DNA of 64,000 nucleotides from assembly GCF_036014015.1 (NCBI RefSeq), contig NZ_CP107905.1, positions 806,001 to 870,000 of the forward strand, written 5' to 3'. The notes under the pieces were generated by a model. That model was not told where the DNA came from, searched no databases, and was given only the letters and a program-made list of their open reading frames with translations. The DNA is from Streptomyces sp. NBC_00457. Lineage in GTDB: Bacteria > Actinomycetota > Actinomycetes > Streptomycetales > Streptomycetaceae. Positions 42,399 through 51,416 of the stretch are shown here, in pieces. Every line of letters begins with the position of its first letter. The first letter of the stretch is position 1. Position numbers and translations under genes: made by a program.

Positions 42399-44620
42399 GC
42401 GCCGCACAGGAGACCCGCGGCAGGCGCCGGGCCGCGCCACCGAAGCGCCGGCCGGTGCCCAAGGGCAGGGGCAAGAGCGTCCGTACGCCCACCGTGCTCC
42501 AGATGGAGGCCGTCGAATGCGGCGCCGCCTCCCTCGCCATGGTGCTCGGCCACTTCGGACGGCATGTGCCGCTGGAGGAGCTGCGCATCGCGTGCGGCGT
42601 GTCCCGGGACGGCTCGCGCGCCAGCAACCTGCTGAAAGCGGCGCGCAGTTACGGCCTGACGGCCAAGGGCATGCAGATGGACACCGCGGCCCTCGCCGAG
42701 GTGAAGGCGCCCGCGATCCTGTTCTGGGAGTTCAACCACTACGTCGTCTACGACGGCATGGGGCGCCGCCTCGGCCGCCGCGGGGTGTACATCAACGACC
42801 CCGGCAAGGGCCGCCGTTTCGTGCCGATGGAGGACTTCGACTCCAGCTTCACGGGCGTCGTCCTGGTCATGGAGCCGGGCGAGGAGTTCGCGAAGGGCGG
42901 CCGGAAGCCGGGCGTCCTGGGTGCGATGCCCGCCCGGCTGCGCGGCACCGCGGGCACGATGCCCGCCGCGGTGCTGGCGAGCCTGCTGCTGGTGGTGGTC
43001 GGCGCGTCGGTGCCGGCGCTGAGCCGCACGTACATCGACATGTTCCTCATCGGGGGCCAGACGTCCCTGCTCGGCGTGCTGTTCGCGTCGATGGGGACGT
43101 GCGTGCTGCTCACGCTCGTGCTGACGTGGCTGCAACAGGCGAACCTGCTGCGCGGCCGCATCATCTCCTCCACGCTCTCCAGCGCCCGCTTCCTGCGCCA
43201 TCTGCTGCGACTGCCGGTGACGTTCTTCTCCCAGCGCAGCCCGGCCGACCTGGTGCAGCGCCTCCAGTCGAACGACCAGGTGGCCGAGACGCTGGCCCGC
43301 GACCTCGCGGCGGCGGGCGTGGACGCGGTGGTCGTGGTCCTCTACGCCATCCTCCTCTATACGTACGACCCCCAGCTCACCTTCGTCGGCATCGGCGTCG
43401 CCCTGCTGAACCTGGTGGCGATGCGGGTCGTCATCCGGCTGCGCGCGACCCGGACGGCGAAGCTGCGCGCGGACAGCGCGCGGCTCACCAACACCGCGTA
43501 CACGGGCCTGCAGTTGATCGAGACGATGAAGGCGACCGGCGGTGAGGACGGCTACTTCCGCAAGTGGGCCGGGCAGCACGCCACCACGCTGGAGGAGCAG
43601 CAGCGGCTCGGCGTGCCGAGCGCCTGGCTGGGCGTGGTCGCACCCACGCTCGCGACCCTCAACAGCGCGCTGATCCTGTGGATCGGCGGGATGCGGGCGG
43701 TCGAGGGCGGTATATCCGTCGGTCTGCTGGTCGCCTTCCAGGCGCTGGTCACCCGCTTCACCGCCCCGATCACCCGCCTCAACGGCGTCGCGGGCCGCAT
43801 CCAGGACTTCGCCGCCGACGTGGCCCGCCTGAAGGACGTCGAGAACTTCCAGGCCGACCCGCTCTACGGCCGCTCCGGCACTGGCGACTCGACGCGCCGC
43901 CTGCACGGACACGTCGAGCTGCAGAACATCACCTTCGGCTACAACCCGCTCGACAAGCCCCTGCTCACCGGCTTCGACCTGACCGTGGGCCCGGGCCAGC
44001 AGGTCGCGCTGGTCGGCGGCTCCGGCAGCGGCAAGTCCACCGTGTCCCGCCTCATCTCGGGCCTCTACACTCCCTGGGACGGCGTGATCCGCATCGACGG
44101 CCAGCGCCTCGACGACATCCCGCGGGGCGCGCTCGCCGCCTCCGTCTCCTTCGTCGACCAGGACGTCTTCCTCTTCGAGGGCACCGTCCGGGACAACGTG
44201 GCGCTGTGGGACCCGTCGATCCCGGACGAGGCGGTGGTGGACGCGCTGCGGGACGCGGCGCTGTACGACGTCGTCATGCGCAGGCCGGGCGGGATCCAGA
44301 GCCGGGTCGAGCAGGACGGCCGGAACTTCTCCGGCGGACAGCGGCAACGCCTGGAGATCGCGCGGGCGCTGGTGCGCAGGCCGAGCATCCTCGTCCTCGA
44401 CGAGGTGACCAGCGCCCTGGACGCGGAGACCGAGCTGACGGTGATGGACAACCTGCGCAAGCGCGGCTGTGCCTGCGTGGTCATCGCCCACCGGCTCAGC
44501 ACCGTGCGCGACAGCGACGAGATCGTCGTACTCCAGCACGGCACGATCGTGGAACGCGGGCGGCACGACGCCCTGGTCGCAGCGGGCGGCGCCTACGCCG
44601 CGCTGGTCAAGGAGCGGTGA
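42395..44620 (+). CDS. C39 peptidase/permease/ATPase exporter (NHLM type)
   Basis: A 741-aa peptide exporter. The N-terminal C39 peptidase has Gln36 and Cys42 (LQMEAVECGAAS), His115 (FNHYVV) and Asp135 (NDPGKGRR), so it should be active and cut after double glycine. Six transmembrane helices occupy about 180-460. The ATPase has GGSGSGKST (Walker A), FSGGQRQRLE (signature) and SILVLDEVTSALD (Walker B). GTG 42395 overlaps the secretion-protein stop. It is followed one base after its stop by a second ABC exporter. Substrate is very likely the 71-aa peptide at 41258. Confidence 0.92.
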   Translation: MSAAQETRGRRRAAPPKRRPVPKGRGKSVRTPTVLQMEAVECGAASLAMVLGHFGRHVPLEELRIACGVSRDGSRASNLLKAARSYGLTAKGMQMDTAALAEVKAPAILFWEFNHYVVYDGMGRRLGRRGVYINDPGKGRRFVPMEDFDSSFTGVVLVMEPGEEFAKGGRKPGVLGAMPARLRGTAGTMPAAVLASLLLVVVGASVPALSRTYIDMFLIGGQTSLLGVLFASMGTCVLLTLVLTWLQQANLLRGRIISSTLSSARFLRHLLRLPVTFFSQRSPADLVQRLQSNDQVAETLARDLAAAGVDAVVVVLYAILLYTYDPQLTFVGIGVALLNLVAMRVVIRLRATRTAKLRADSARLTNTAYTGLQLIETMKATGGEDGYFRKWAGQHATTLEEQQRLGVPSAWLGVVAPTLATLNSALILWIGGMRAVEGGISVGLLVAFQALVTRFTAPITRLNGVAGRIQDFAADVARLKDVENFQADPLYGRSGTGDSTRRLHGHVELQNITFGYNPLDKPLLTGFDLTVGPGQQVALVGGSGSGKSTVSRLISGLYTPWDGVIRIDGQRLDDIPRGALAASVSFVDQDVFLFEGTVRDNVALWDPSIPDEAVVDALRDAALYDVVMRRPGGIQSRVEQDGRNFSGGQRQRLEIARALVRRPSILVLDEVTSALDAETELTVMDNLRKRGCACVVIAHRLSTVRDSDEIVVLQHGTIVERGRHDALVAAGGAYAALVKER

Positions 44621-44621
44621 G

Positions 44622-47438
44622 ATGACGTCCGTACATGAGGGCGACCTGGTCCTCGGCGCGCTGGGTCAGATGGGCACGCCGATCGACTGCACCGGGCTCA
44701 ACCGCCTCGATCTCGAAGGCCCGCAGGTGCTGTGGCTGGTCGCGTCCGGCGCCATGGACCTGTTCGCCGTCGACGCCGAGCAGCAGGGCCACTGGCACCA
44801 CCTCGGCCGCCTCGAGACCGGCTCGCTGCTGCTCGGCCCGGTGCCGGGGCCCCAGCACACCCTGGTCGCCCGCCCGTCCCGCGGCTGCGTCGTCCACCGC
44901 ATCGGGCTGCGCGAGCTGTACCAGCCCGCGAACACCCAGACCTGGTCGTACGACGAGTACGGCAACCCCCAGTACGTCCCGCCCACGACCAGCCCGCTGG
45001 AGTACGCCCTCGCGCTCGGCGTCGGCCGCAGCCTGTCGATCCTCTTCCAGGCGCCGATGGCCGGCGACAACGCCGCCGCGCCCACCGACGACGACGTGTT
45101 CTGGATGCAGGTGCCGCCGGGCAGCGTGCAGTACGGCTCCCTGTACGGCGCGGAGGCCGCCGCCGACCTGCTGATGGACCCGGGTGTCTGGCAGGGCATG
45201 GTCGACCAGCAGTACCGGCTGCTGGCGACGCTGGACCGCTGGATCGAGCAGCTGGAGCGCACCCACGAGACACGGACGGCGGCCGGTATCAAGGCCGGTG
45301 AGGCGGTGCGCGCCGAGGCCGACCGGACGCTTCTCGCGTCGATCGGCAAGTCATCGGCGAAGCGTGCGACGGCCGCCGACGCGGACGCCTCCTACGCCGC
45401 GTGCAAGCTGGTCGCCCAGGCCTCGGGGATCACTCTCGCGGAGCCCGCGCAGACCGGCACCGGAAGTGACCGGCTCGATCCCGTCGAGCAGATCGCCGTC
45501 GCGTCCCGCGTCCGCACCAGGGCCGTACGCCTGGACGGCCGCTGGTGGCGGGACAACGTCGGCCCGATGGTCGGCCACCGGGCGCTGTCCGGAGCGCCGG
45601 TCGCCCTGCTGTGGCGGCGCGGCGGATATGTCGCCGTCCATCCGGCGACCGGCCGGGAGACGCCGATCGAGAAGGCCAACGCGGAGGAGTTCGAGCCGCG
45701 TGCGGTGATGTTCTACCGTCCGCTGCCGGACCGCGGGCTCACCCCGCTGCGGCTGCTGCGGTTCAGCATGCGGGGCACGAGCGGCGATCTGACGAGCCTC
45801 GTCATCAGCGGCCTGGTCACGGTGGCCATCGGCGCGCTGGTACCGATCGCGACCGGCAAGGTGCTCGGTGAGTTCGTACCGAAGGCGCAGACCGGTCTGA
45901 TCGTGCAGGTCTGTCTGGCGGTGATGGTCAGCAGCGTGGTGGCGGCGGCGTTCATGCTGCTGCAGAACCTGACGATCCTGCGCCTGGAGGGCCGTATCGA
46001 GGCGACCCTCCAACCCGCCGTCTGGGATCGCCTGTTGCGGCTGCCGACCAAGTTCTTCACCGAGCGGTCGACGGGCGAGCTGGCCAGCGCCGCCATGGGC
46101 ATCAGCTCGATTCGCCGGCTCATGGCGGGAGTCGGCCCGGTGGTCGCCCAGTCATTGACGGTCGGCGTGATGAACCTGGCGCTGCTGTTCTGGTACAGCG
46201 TCCCGATGGCCCTCGCCGCGATCGGCATGCTCGTGGTCATCGCCGCGGTGTTCCTGGGGCTCGGGCTGTGGCAGGTGCGCTGGCAGCGGCGGCTCGTCGT
46301 GCTCGGCAACAAGCTGAACAACCAGGCCTTCCAGACGCTGCGCGGGCTGCCCAAGCTCAGGGTCGCGGCGGCCGAGAACTACGCGTACGCCGCCTGGGCG
46401 TCCGAGTTCGCCCGCAGCCGCGAGTTGCAGCAGAAGGCGGGCCACATCAAGAACCTCAACGCGGTGCTGAGCGCGGTGTATCTGCCGCTGTGCACCCTGC
46501 TGATGTTCATGCTGCTGGCCGGTCCGGCGCGCGGCGAGATGTCGGCGGCGGCCTTCCTCACCTTCAACACGTCGGTGACGATGCTGCTGACCTCGGTCAC
46601 CCAGCTCACCGGTGCCTTCGTCTCGGCGGTGGCCGCGCTGCCGCTGTTCGAGGAGATCAAGCCGGTGCTCGACGCGACACCCGAGGTGCGCACGGCGAGC
46701 ACCCGGCCGGGACCGCTGACCGGAGCGATCGAGACACGGCGGTTGTCGTTCCGGTACTCGGACGACGGCCCCCTGGTCCTGGACGACGTGTCGTTCGAGG
46801 TGCGGCCGGGCGAGTTCGTGGCGATCGTCGGCCCCAGCGGCTGCGGCAAGTCGACGCTGCTGCGGCTGCTCATCGGCTTCGACAAGCCGGTCTCGGGCAG
46901 TGTGCTGTACGACGGTCAGGACCTGGCGGCGCTCGACCAGTCCGCCGTACGCAGGCAGTGCGGGGTGGTGCTCCAGCATGCGCAGCCGTTCACCGGCTCC
47001 ATCCTGGACGTCATCTGCGGCACCGAGCCCTACACGCCCGAGGAGGCGATGGCGGCGGCGGCGATGGCGGGGCTCGCCGAGGACATCCAGCGGATGCCGA
47101 TGGGGCTGCACACGATCGTCGCGGGCAACGGCGCGATATCCGGCGGCCAGCGGCAGCGGCTGATGATCGCGCAGGCGCTGATCCGGCGGCCCCGCATCCT
47201 CTTCTTCGACGAGGCGACCAGCGCGCTCGACAACGAGACGCAGCGCACGGTCATCGAGAGCACGAAGGCACTCAACGCCACCCGCATCGTCATCGCGCAC
47301 CGTCTGTCGACGGTGCTGGACGCTGATCGCGTCATCGTGATGGAGGACGGGAAGGTCGCGCAGCAGGGGCCGCCTGCGCAGTTGCTGGCGGACACGGGTG
47401 GGCGGCTGCATGAGTTGGTCAAGCGTCAGATGGCATAG
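44622..47438 (+). CDS. NHLM-type ABC exporter without peptidase
   Basis: A 938-aa permease-ATPase. The N-terminal ~390 residues have no C39 motif and match the long soluble region of the second NHLM exporter subunit. Six helices follow (about 395-690). The ATPase has GPSGCGKST, ISGGQRQRLM and ILFFDEATSALD. ATG 44622 begins one base after the stop of the C39 exporter. The two ABC proteins probably form a heterodimer, the usual arrangement in NHLM/NHLP export systems. Here it occurs without nitrile-hydratase-like precursors or modification enzymes. Confidence 0.9.
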   Translation: MTSVHEGDLVLGALGQMGTPIDCTGLNRLDLEGPQVLWLVASGAMDLFAVDAEQQGHWHHLGRLETGSLLLGPVPGPQHTLVARPSRGCVVHRIGLRELYQPANTQTWSYDEYGNPQYVPPTTSPLEYALALGVGRSLSILFQAPMAGDNAAAPTDDDVFWMQVPPGSVQYGSLYGAEAAADLLMDPGVWQGMVDQQYRLLATLDRWIEQLERTHETRTAAGIKAGEAVRAEADRTLLASIGKSSAKRATAADADASYAACKLVAQASGITLAEPAQTGTGSDRLDPVEQIAVASRVRTRAVRLDGRWWRDNVGPMVGHRALSGAPVALLWRRGGYVAVHPATGRETPIEKANAEEFEPRAVMFYRPLPDRGLTPLRLLRFSMRGTSGDLTSLVISGLVTVAIGALVPIATGKVLGEFVPKAQTGLIVQVCLAVMVSSVVAAAFMLLQNLTILRLEGRIEATLQPAVWDRLLRLPTKFFTERSTGELASAAMGISSIRRLMAGVGPVVAQSLTVGVMNLALLFWYSVPMALAAIGMLVVIAAVFLGLGLWQVRWQRRLVVLGNKLNNQAFQTLRGLPKLRVAAAENYAYAAWASEFARSRELQQKAGHIKNLNAVLSAVYLPLCTLLMFMLLAGPARGEMSAAAFLTFNTSVTMLLTSVTQLTGAFVSAVAALPLFEEIKPVLDATPEVRTASTRPGPLTGAIETRRLSFRYSDDGPLVLDDVSFEVRPGEFVAIVGPSGCGKSTLLRLLIGFDKPVSGSVLYDGQDLAALDQSAVRRQCGVVLQHAQPFTGSILDVICGTEPYTPEEAMAAAAMAGLAEDIQRMPMGLHTIVAGNGAISGGQRQRLMIAQALIRRPRILFFDEATSALDNETQRTVIESTKALNATRIVIAHRLSTVLDADRVIVMEDGKVAQQGPPAQLLADTGGRLHELVKRQMA

Positions 47439-47510
47439 CGGTCCACTGGGGGTGCCGCGATGGGTCGTTGGCCTTCTGCGGCGCCGTCGTGGCTGGTCGC
47501 GCAGTTCCCC

Positions 47511-47527
47511 GCGCCCCTTTGGGGCGC
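47511..47527. terminator. Short GC hairpin in a Streptomyces-type repeat
   Basis: GCGCCCC-TTT-GGGGCGC is a perfect 7-bp stem with a three-base loop, preceded by GGCTGGTCGCGCAGTTCCCC. I recognise this as a sequence repeated widely in Streptomyces genomes. It ends two bases before the stop of the convergent AHSA1 gene, serving as bidirectional terminator. Confidence 0.75.
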
Positions 47528-47528
47528 T

Positions 47529-48056
47529 TCAGTCCACGCCGGGAATCGAGGCACCGGACGGAACCCCGGCCGCAACCCAGCTTGCGTAGACCTCCTCCCA
47601 GGGTGCGTTCACGCCGGCGTGCGGGCCCTCGAAGTGGTCGCCCCTGGCTCGGGCGTCGAGGGCGGTGAGGCAGACGTCCCAGCCGGCGCCGTTGCGGGCG
47701 GCGGTGTTTTCGGTGGTCAGGATGTTGGTGAGCGTGAAGCGGGTGCGCTTGTCGTCCAGGGCTTCGAGGTCGAAGTGGAGTTCGTCGCCGCCCCATTCGA
47801 AGGAGAGGTGCCGGGGTTCGTCAACGGCGAGCACGGTGCCCGTGGTCTCCTCCATGGCCGGGTCGCCGCTGAACTTGACTGTGCCGCCGGGGCGCAGCTC
47901 GATCTCGGCGCGGGACGGGAACCAGTGGACGAGCTCGTCGGCGTCGGTCACGAACTGCCAGACGCGGTCGACGGGATGGTCGTAGGTACGGGTGAAGCGG
48001 ACGGCGGGGCGGCCGTCGTCCAGGGTCAGATAGGTGCCGGTGCGTTCGACGGACAT
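47529..48056 (-). CDS. SRPBCC (AHSA1-like) protein
   Basis: A 175-aa START/AHSA1-type lipid- or ligand-binding protein. Typical blocks are RVWQFVTDADELVHWFPSRA (around 31-50), PGGTVKFSGDP and LSFEWGGDELHFDLEALDD. It begins seven bases after the stop of an ArsR gene on the same strand. ArsR-AHSA1 pairs are common in actinobacteria; the protein has no known catalytic residue and may bind a hydrophobic ligand. Confidence 0.87.
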   Translation of the reverse strand: MSVERTGTYLTLDDGRPAVRFTRTYDHPVDRVWQFVTDADELVHWFPSRAEIELRPGGTVKFSGDPAMEETTGTVLAVDEPRHLSFEWGGDELHFDLEALDDKRTRFTLTNILTTENTAARNGAGWDVCLTALDARARGDHFEGPHAGVNAPWEEVYASWVAAGVPSGASIPGVD

Positions 48057-48062
48057 GGCGGA

Positions 48063-48407
48063 TCAGTCCTTCGGAGAGGGGTCCTCGGTGGAGTCGTCCG
48101 ACGTCTCGTCCAGGCGGCGGCCCAGCGCGTCCAGGCTGCGGTTCCACAGCTTGCGGTACGGGGCCAGCCAGGCGTCGAGTTCCTCGATCGGCGCGGGGTC
48201 GAGAGCGTAGACCCGGCGCTGCGCGTCCTGCCGGACCCGCACCAGACCGGCATCACGCAGCACCCGCAGATGCTTCGACGTGCTCGGCTGGCTCAGCCCG
48301 CATGCCTCCACGATCTCCCCCACGGGCCGCGGCCGCTCCAGGAGCAGCGCGACGATGGCCCGCCGGTGAGGATCGGCGAGAGCGGCCCAGAGGGCGGCGT
48401 CGGACAT
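48063..48407 (-). CDS. ArsR family regulator
   Basis: A 114-aa winged-helix repressor. The recognition region VGEIVEACGLSQPSTSKHLRVLRDAGLVRVRQ spans residues ~28-60. No cysteine metal site is present: the single Cys is in the recognition region, so it is unlikely to sense metal. An inverted repeat (AATAT...ATATT, 48414-48435) sits just upstream of the ATG, consistent with autoregulation. It is cotranscribed with the AHSA1 gene and divergent from a drug efflux gene. Confidence 0.88.
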   Translation of the reverse strand: MSDAALWAALADPHRRAIVALLLERPRPVGEIVEACGLSQPSTSKHLRVLRDAGLVRVRQDAQRRVYALDPAPIEELDAWLAPYRKLWNRSLDALGRRLDETSDDSTEDPSPKD

Positions 48408-48413
48408 GAGTCC

Positions 48414-48435
48414 AATATGCCTCTGCGGTTATATT
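48414..48435. promoter_or_regulatory. Inverted repeat before the ArsR gene
   Basis: AATAT and ATATT flank 12 bp, immediately upstream of the ArsR start at 48407. The AT-rich arms stand out in this GC-rich region. Spacing fits an ArsR dimer site overlapping the promoter or leader. Confidence 0.4.
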
Positions 48436-48486
48436 CCCGTCAAGGAATACTCGGTGAGGTTGCGCACGTCACACACCCCCACCCCC

Positions 48487-48547
48487 TGCGAAACGTTGCC
48501 GTTTCGCAGAAACAGACCTAGCCTCGATGTGTACGAAACAGTTTCGT
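48487..48547. promoter_or_regulatory. Two CGAAAC palindromes before the efflux gene
   Basis: Site 1 is TGCGAAAC-6 bp-GTTTCGCA (48487-48508). Site 2 is ACGAAAC-A-GTTTCGT (48533-48547). Both share CGAAAC/GTTTCG half sites and their centres are about 42 bp apart, four helical turns. They look like paired operators for a TetR-type repressor of the MFS gene, yet no TetR gene is adjacent. Confidence 0.6.
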
Positions 48548-48610
48548 TTACGGTCTCTTGACTTTCGGCGACCTGTTGACCTTCGAACGACTTCCCTGGA
48601 GTGGTTCCCG

Positions 48611-50113
48611 ATGTCCCAGAAGACCCTGGCAGAAGGCGCCCGCGCGGGTGCCGCGGCGTCGACCGAGGCGGCCTCCGGCAAGCGGTGGTGGATCCTCGCG
48701 ATCGTCGCGCTCGCCCAGTTGATGGTCGTCCTCGACGCCACGATCGTGAACATCGCCCTGCCGTCGGCCCAGGCCGACCTCGGCTTCTCCGACGGCAACC
48801 GGCAGTGGATCGTGACGGCGTACGCGCTCGCGTTCGCTTCCCTGCTGCTGCTCGGCGGACGGATCGCCGACCTGTTCGGCCGCAAGACCGCCTTCCTCGT
48901 GGGGATCGTCGGCTTCGGTGCCGTCTCCGCACTCGGCGGCGCCGCGACCAGCTTCGAGATGCTGGTCGTCGCCCGTGCCCTCCAGGGTGTCTTCGGCGCC
49001 CTGCTCGCGCCCGCCGCGCTCTCCCTCCTCAACACGACCTTCACCGACGCCCGCGAGCGCGCCAAGGCGTTCAGCGTGTACGGCGCCATCGCGGGCGCCG
49101 GCGGTGCAGTGGGCCTGCTGCTCGGCGGCATCCTGACCGACGCGCTGGACTGGCGCTGGACGCTGTACGTCAATGTGGTCATCGCGCTGGTCGCCTTCGT
49201 CGGCGGCTGGATGCTGCTGAGCAACCACCGCGACGCGGCCGGCTCCAAGCTCGACGTGCCCGGCACGATCCTGGTCGCCGGTGGTCTGTTCGGGCTGGTC
49301 TACGGCTTCTCCAACGCCGAGACGCACGACTGGTCCGCGCCGCAGACCTGGGGCTTCCTGCTGGCGGGCGGCGTTCTGCTGGCGGCCTTCGCGTGGTGGC
49401 AGACCCGGGCGTCGCACCCGCTGCTGCCGCTGCGCATCCTGCTGGACCGCGACCGCGGGGCCTCGCTCCTCGCCGTGCTGATCAGTGGCGCCGGCATGTT
49501 CGGTGTGTTCCTGTTCCTCACCTACTACCTCCAGCTGAACCTGGGCTTCAGCCCGACGAAGACCGGCGTGGCCTTCCTGCCGATGGTCGCGGCGCTGATG
49601 GTGTCGGCGCAGGTCGGTACCACGATGCTGGTGCCGCGGCTGGGCCCCAAGGCCGTGATCCCGCTGGGCTTCGCGATCGCCACGGGCGGCATGGCCTGGC
49701 TGACCGGCATCGGGCTCGGCTCGGACTATGTGAGCGACGTGCTGCCGCAGCTGATCATCATCGGCGTGGGCCTCGGCCTGGTGATGCCGCCGGCCATGCA
49801 GATGGCCACCGGCGGGGTGGCCGCCGAGGACGCGGGCGTTGCCTCCGCCACCGTCAACGCCATGCAGCAGGTGGGCGGTTCGATCGGTACGGCGCTGCTC
49901 AACACGCTCGCCGCGAGCGCCGCGACGAGCTACCTGTCCGGCCGGGACGCCACGGACAAGCTGGTGCAGGCGCAGTCCACGATCGAGAGCTACACCACCG
50001 CGTTCTGGTGGTCGGCGGGCTTCTTCGCGGCGGGCGCGGTGATCGCGTTCCTGCTCTTCCGCCGCGGGGTGCCGCAGCAGGACCCGGACGCCGCGCCGGT
50101 CGTCCACATGTGA
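48611..50113 (+). CDS. DHA2-family 14-helix drug efflux transporter
   Basis: A 500-aa MFS exporter of the EmrB/QacA type. Helix 1 contains the motif LDATIVNIALPSAQADL, motif A reads LGGRIADLFGRKTAF (around residue 80), and the antiporter motif C region is IAGAGGAVGLLLGG (around 160). ATG 48611 follows CTGGAG. The upstream region carries two paired palindromes suggesting repression. Probable drug or metabolite/H+ antiporter; substrate unknown. Confidence 0.92.
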   Translation: MSQKTLAEGARAGAAASTEAASGKRWWILAIVALAQLMVVLDATIVNIALPSAQADLGFSDGNRQWIVTAYALAFASLLLLGGRIADLFGRKTAFLVGIVGFGAVSALGGAATSFEMLVVARALQGVFGALLAPAALSLLNTTFTDARERAKAFSVYGAIAGAGGAVGLLLGGILTDALDWRWTLYVNVVIALVAFVGGWMLLSNHRDAAGSKLDVPGTILVAGGLFGLVYGFSNAETHDWSAPQTWGFLLAGGVLLAAFAWWQTRASHPLLPLRILLDRDRGASLLAVLISGAGMFGVFLFLTYYLQLNLGFSPTKTGVAFLPMVAALMVSAQVGTTMLVPRLGPKAVIPLGFAIATGGMAWLTGIGLGSDYVSDVLPQLIIIGVGLGLVMPPAMQMATGGVAAEDAGVASATVNAMQQVGGSIGTALLNTLAASAATSYLSGRDATDKLVQAQSTIESYTTAFWWSAGFFAAGAVIAFLLFRRGVPQQDPDAAPVVHM

Positions 50114-50132
50114 GCCGTACCGCCTCCCGACC

Positions 50133-50168
50133 GAGGGGCCGCCGTCTGCAGGGAGACGGCGGCCCCTC
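50133..50168 (+). terminator. Perfect 15-bp stem terminator
   Basis: GAGGGGCCGCCGTCT pairs exactly with its complement over a six-base loop (GCAGGG), 20 bp after the efflux gene stop. Confidence 0.9.
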
Positions 50169-50187
50169 CCGCTGTCGGAGTGGCCGT

Positions 50188-50280
50188 ATGCGCAAGCGGA
50201 CGGCGACACTCGGCAGCACGCTCTTCCTCGCGCTCGCTCCCGGCACCGTCCCGTGGTGGCTCACCGGCTGGCGAGTCGGG
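50188..50280 (+). pseudogene. N-terminal remnant, isoprenylcysteine methyltransferase-like
   Basis: ATG 50188 opens MRKRTATLGSTLFLALAPGT, then PWWLTGWRVG. This resembles the start of small membrane methyltransferases of the isoprenylcysteine/NnrU-like group (LGSxxFxxxAPGTV...PWWLTGW). Family features end after about 30 residues and the frame runs into the phosphatase gene at 50353 without a stop. Probably the stub of a deleted gene. Recognition from memory. Confidence 0.35.
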
Positions 50281-50352
50281 GACTGGTGGCCACCCGTGCG
50301 GCGGCATGCCCGTTCCCGTTCGTCCGTCCGTCGGCTGGGTACTCGTCAGCCC

Positions 50353-51360
50353 ATGCGAATCAGCGTGGTGGATGTGGGGTCGAACACGGTCCGGCTGGTG
50401 GTGGCGGATGCGATGGGCGGGGCGCCGCTGCCGGTCCACACCGCCAAGTGGCGCCTGAGGCTGTCCGACGAGGTCGGGCCCGGCGGCCGCATTCCCGAGA
50501 CGGCCGTGGAACGACTCGTCGACGCGGTGGCCCAGGCGAGCGCGACCGCCTCGAAATGGGGCGCCGCGGGCCCGCTGGCCTTCGCCACGGCTGTGGTGCG
50601 GGGCGCCCCGAACCGGCAGGACGTCCTGCGCGCCGTACGGACGCGCACCGGAGTCGAGCTGTGCACCCTGCCGGGCGAGGTCGAGGCCGAGCTGACCTTC
50701 CTGGGCGCCCGGCGCTGGATGGGCTGGCAGTCGGGGCCGCTCGCACTGCTCGACATCGGCGGCGGATCCCTCGAAGTGGCCTTCGGCCGCGGCCGGTTGC
50801 CGGACTTCGCGGCCTCCCTGCCGCTCGGCGCGGGACGGCTGACGCGTGAGTTCTTCGACGGCCAGGATCCCCCGCCGCCGGAGCAGGTGAAGGCGCTGCG
50901 CCGCAGAGTCCGGCACCAGCTGCGGGACGTGGCGGCCCGGATCCGCTGGGAGGGGCCGCGCAGCGCGGTCGCCACCTCCCGTACGTTCCAGCAGTTGGGG
51001 CGGCTGTGCGGAGCCGCGCCCGGCCGGAAGGGCCCGTTCACCGAACGGCTGCTGCGCCGCTCGGACCTGCGCGCGGCGATCGACCGGCTGGCCGCGCTGC
51101 CCGCCGCCGAACGCGCCGAACTCCCCGGCATCTCCGCGCCGCGTGCCAAGCAGAGCCTGGCGGGCGCGGTGGTCGGGCACACCGCGATGAAGCTGACCGG
51201 CCTCAAGGCGGTCACCCTCTGTCCCTGGGCACTGCGCGAGGGCATCCTGCTGCGGCACCTCGAGGACGGCTCCGCCTGGTGGGCGGAGATCACCCGGCAC
51301 GCCGAGGAAGCCCCTCCCCCGGAGCCGGTGCCGTTGCGGGTCGCGGCCGCGACGGACTGA
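50353..51360 (+). CDS. Ppx/GppA phosphatase family protein
   Basis: A 335-aa ASKHA-fold phosphatase, the exopolyphosphatase/guanosine pentaphosphatase family. Phosphate-binding motifs: VVDVGSNTVRLVVAD (residues ~5-19) and LLDIGGGSLEVAF (~132-144). A catalytic Glu sits in LPGEVEAELTFLG (~115). This short form lacks the C-terminal HD-like domain of E. coli Ppx. ATG 50353 is used; sequence upstream belongs to a gene remnant. It may hydrolyse polyphosphate or pppGpp. Confidence 0.88.
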   Translation: MRISVVDVGSNTVRLVVADAMGGAPLPVHTAKWRLRLSDEVGPGGRIPETAVERLVDAVAQASATASKWGAAGPLAFATAVVRGAPNRQDVLRAVRTRTGVELCTLPGEVEAELTFLGARRWMGWQSGPLALLDIGGGSLEVAFGRGRLPDFAASLPLGAGRLTREFFDGQDPPPPEQVKALRRRVRHQLRDVAARIRWEGPRSAVATSRTFQQLGRLCGAAPGRKGPFTERLLRRSDLRAAIDRLAALPAAERAELPGISAPRAKQSLAGAVVGHTAMKLTGLKAVTLCPWALREGILLRHLEDGSAWWAEITRHAEEAPPPEPVPLRVAAATD

Positions 51361-51416
51361 CGAACCGAACAGCACTGCACTGCACTGCACAGAACCGTAC
51401 CGACCGAGGAGACACC

